From Gemmatimonadota bacterium (GTDB lineage: Bacteria > Gemmatimonadota > Gemmatimonadetes > Longimicrobiales > RSA9), in the NCBI GenBank assembly GCA_019689775.1, contig JADGGV010000233.1:1-6626 (forward strand): a stretch of 6,626 nucleotides of DNA, in the 5' to 3' direction. The stretch's first letter is position 1. Each line of letters starts with the position of its first letter. The position numbers and the translations under genes were made by a program. The notes beneath the pieces were generated by a model, which was not told the DNA's origin, made no database searches, and worked only from the letters and a program-made list of their open reading frames with translations. Positions 4,436-6,626 of this stretch are shown here, piece after piece.

Positions 4436-6604
4436 ATGCGCCGCAGCGCACTCGTGACCGCGGCGAGCCTCGCTCTAGCGTGGGCCGGCGCGGCGTCCGC
4501 GCAGCAGAAGCGGCCCCTCGTGGCCGAGGACCTCTACCGCTTGCGCTTCGCCTCGGACGTGACGGTCTCGCCGGACGGCCGGTGGGTCGTCTACGTCGTC
4601 TCGCGCGCGGACTCGGCCCGGAACCGCTACGAACGCGAGCTGTGGCTGGCGGCCGCCGACGGGTCGTCGCGCCGGCAGCTCACCTACTCCACCGGCGATG
4701 GCGCGGGCTCGCCCGCGATCTCGCCGGACGGGCGCACGCTGGCGTTCACGGCGCGGCGGCAGGGCGACGAGCGTCCGCAGCTTTACCTGCTCCCGCTGGA
4801 CCGGCCGGGCGAAGCGCGGCGCGTGACGACGCTGGAGACCGGGGTCTCCGGCCCCGTCTGGTCGCCGGACGGGACGCGCATCGCGTTCACCGCCGCGCTC
4901 ACGCCGAAGCAGCTCGAGGGCCGCGACTCCGCGAAGCCGGCGGAGAAGAAGGTCGCCAACACGCGCCGCGAGCGGCTGGCGCTCGCGGCGGAGAAGGGCG
5001 ACCCCCACGTGGTCACGCGCCTCGCCTTCCTCGCCGAGACCGGGCTCGCGCCCGAGCGCTGGGGGCAGATCTACGTCCTCGACGTGACGAAGGAGGGCGC
5101 GAAGCCGGTGCGGATCACGAGCGGCGCATTCCCGCACTCCTCGCCGTCGTGGTCGCCCGACGGGAAGTGGATCGCGTTCGCGGCCCGGCCGCCGAAGGGC
5201 GACTGGGAGCCCGACTACGAGCAGGACGGCGACATCTGGCTCGTCGCCGCCGACGGCTCCGGCGAGCCGCGCAACCTGACCGGAGGCGACGCGCCGCCCG
5301 AGGGCGTCAAGCCGCTCGCGCTGCCCGGGCCCGCGCGCGTCGCGGCGTGGGACGACCAGAGCCCCGTCTTCTCGCCCGACGGCAAGCGCATCGCCTACGT
5401 GCGCAGCATCGTCGGCGAGCACGAGTCCGCGGCGAACAACGAGGTCACGATCCTCGAGCTCGGCAGTTCGGTGCGGCGCTGCGTCTCCTGCGCGCTCGAC
5501 CGCAGCGCCCGCTCCCCGGTCTGGGACCCGAAGACCGGCGACCTGCTCTTCTCCGTCAGCGACCGCGGCGCCGTCGCGATCTACCGCGCTCGCCCGGACG
5601 GCTCCGCGCCGAAGCCGCTCGTCTCCGGCCCGCGCGGCGCGCTCTCCTTCGACCTCGCCGGCGGCACGCTCGCCTGGTCGGAGATGAACCCGAGCGATCC
5701 GAGCGAGGTCTTCGCGGCCAGGGCCGACGGCTCCTCGCCGCGCCGCCTCACGCAGCTCAACGATTCGCTCCTCGCCGCCGTGTACGTGCAGCCCTACGAG
5801 GAGATCTGGTACCGCGCGCCCGACGGCACCCGCGTGCAGGGCTGGATCGTGCGCCCGCCGAACTTCAAGCCGGGGATGCCGCTCGCCGTCGAGATGCACG
5901 GAGGGCCGCACGCCATGTGGGGCCCCGGCGAGCAGAGCATGTGGCTCGAGTACCAGACGCTGGCCGGCGACGGCTACGTCGTCTTCTTCTCCAACCCGCG
6001 CGGCAGCGACGGCTACGGCTTCGAGTGGAAGAAGGCGATCCACGACAACTGGGGCGAGCTCCCCATGGGCGACGTGCTGGCCGGCGCGGACTCGGTCATC
6101 GCCCGCGGCTGGGCCGACCCGAACCGGCAGTACCTGACCGGCGGCAGCTACGCCGGCTACCTGACCGCCTGGATGATCGGCCACACGAACCGCTTCAAGG
6201 CCGCGGCTGCGCAGCGCGGCGTCTTCGAGATGACGGCCTGGTACGGCATGGCCAATACCTGGCGGCTCTTCGAGAGCGAGTTCGGCACCGTGCCGTGGCA
6301 GGACCACGAGAAGGCGTGGAAGGCCTCGCCCCTCGCCTACGCCTCGAGCATGCAGACGCCGCTCCTCATCCTGCACGGCGAGGAGGACCGGCGCGTCGGC
6401 ATGGGCGGCGCCGAGGCGCTTTACAAGGCCCTGAAGGTGCAGGGCAAGGAGGTCGAGTTCGTGCGCTACCCCCGCGAGGGTCACGAGCTGACGCGCTCCG
6501 GCGAGCCGCACCACCGCGTCGACCACATGAACCGCATCGTCGACTGGTTCGACCGCCATCGCCCGGACCTCGCCTCGACCCGGGCGGCGGGCACCGGGCG
6601 CTGA
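4436..6604 (+). CDS. Secreted S9 family (prolyl-oligopeptidase-type) serine peptidase with beta-propeller
   Basis: The 722-residue precursor starts with a signal peptide: MRR, a hydrophobic core to about residue 18, and a likely cleavage after ASA (20-22) before QQ. The N-terminal half carries PD40-type propeller repeats, VSPDGRW (44), ISPDGRT (95), WSPDGTR (142), WSPDGKW (239), FSPDGKR (312) and WDPKTGD (363). The C-terminal alpha/beta-hydrolase domain begins around residue 455. It has HGGPH (488-492) beside the oxyanion site, SNPRGSDGYG, the nucleophile in GGSYAGY (Ser571), Asp651 in HGEEDRRV and His683 in EGHEL, so the triad is complete. The nucleophile elbow has Ala573 where GxSxGG is usual. 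A CVSC pair (Cys349, Cys352) lies in the propeller and could form an exported disulfide. The family hydrolyses short peptides admitted by the propeller. Acylaminoacyl-peptidase or dipeptidyl-peptidase-like activity is possible, and the substrate cannot be read from sequence. The gene diverges from the phosphatase operon and appears monocistronic within the window. Confidence 0.95.
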   Translation: MRRSALVTAASLALAWAGAASAQQKRPLVAEDLYRLRFASDVTVSPDGRWVVYVVSRADSARNRYERELWLAAADGSSRRQLTYSTGDGAGSPAISPDGRTLAFTARRQGDERPQLYLLPLDRPGEARRVTTLETGVSGPVWSPDGTRIAFTAALTPKQLEGRDSAKPAEKKVANTRRERLALAAEKGDPHVVTRLAFLAETGLAPERWGQIYVLDVTKEGAKPVRITSGAFPHSSPSWSPDGKWIAFAARPPKGDWEPDYEQDGDIWLVAADGSGEPRNLTGGDAPPEGVKPLALPGPARVAAWDDQSPVFSPDGKRIAYVRSIVGEHESAANNEVTILELGSSVRRCVSCALDRSARSPVWDPKTGDLLFSVSDRGAVAIYRARPDGSAPKPLVSGPRGALSFDLAGGTLAWSEMNPSDPSEVFAARADGSSPRRLTQLNDSLLAAVYVQPYEEIWYRAPDGTRVQGWIVRPPNFKPGMPLAVEMHGGPHAMWGPGEQSMWLEYQTLAGDGYVVFFSNPRGSDGYGFEWKKAIHDNWGELPMGDVLAGADSVIARGWADPNRQYLTGGSYAGYLTAWMIGHTNRFKAAAAQRGVFEMTAWYGMANTWRLFESEFGTVPWQDHEKAWKASPLAYASSMQTPLLILHGEEDRRVGMGGAEALYKALKVQGKEVEFVRYPREGHELTRSGEPHHRVDHMNRIVDWFDRHRPDLASTRAAGTGR

Positions 6605-6626
6605 GCGGACCCGAACGGGAGGGGGG

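Noticed and set aside
4475..6559. A 694-codon open frame on the minus strand, opposite the S9 peptidase gene
   Set aside because: The translation is a low-complexity Arg/Ala/Val/Asp mixture with no family motifs. Long antisense frames are expected opposite strongly GC-biased codons, and the plus strand encodes a complete, motif-rich enzyme.
6605..6626. Purine-rich end of the window (GGGAGGGGGG) as a ribosome binding site for a following gene
   Set aside because: It resembles a Shine-Dalgarno sequence, but the window ends before any start codon, so it cannot be supported.

Overview
The window is a high-GC (about 70% or more by eye) bacterial chromosomal segment with strong G/C third-position bias. 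No gene in it is a decisive taxonomic marker. The base composition, a secreted S9 peptidase and the style of the conserved proteins fit Gemmatimonadota or another high-GC soil lineage. That placement is inference only.

Layout: five genes lie head-to-tail on the minus strand and one gene diverges on the plus strand. Reading the minus strand from its promoter-proximal end: a low-molecular-weight protein-tyrosine-phosphatase-like enzyme (4070 to 3582), then 20 bases, a fructosamine/ribulosamine-3-kinase family protein (3561 to 2683), then a 141-base gap rich in inverted repeats, a DsbA/FrnE-like thioredoxin-fold protein with a CPFS active site (2541 to 1951), then 14 bases, a 94-residue protein of no family I recognise (1936 to 1652), then 83 bases with a possible promoter, and a DEAD-box-helicase-derived protein (1568 to the left edge, truncated by the window). 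On the plus strand, after a 365-base divergent intergenic region, lies a complete secreted S9 prolyl-oligopeptidase-family peptidase (4436 to 6604).

Functional reading: the phosphatase/kinase pair matches a known bacterial gene pair linked to removal of ribulosamine-type glycation adducts. In the known scheme the phosphatase removes the 5-phosphate from ribulosamine 5-phosphates, and the kinase phosphorylates the 3-hydroxyl so that the adduct falls apart. The DsbA-like protein and the 94-residue protein form a second close pair of unknown role.

The most unusual element is the leftmost gene. It is a long, uninterrupted reading frame that keeps the Q-motif region and a well-preserved DbpA-type RNA-binding domain. 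It has lost the Walker A lysine, the DEAD box, the SAT motif and the motif V/VI signatures of a working RNA helicase. It looks like a pseudo-helicase retained for RNA binding rather than a decayed pseudogene. No RNA genes, CRISPR arrays, insertion sequences or phage features were seen.
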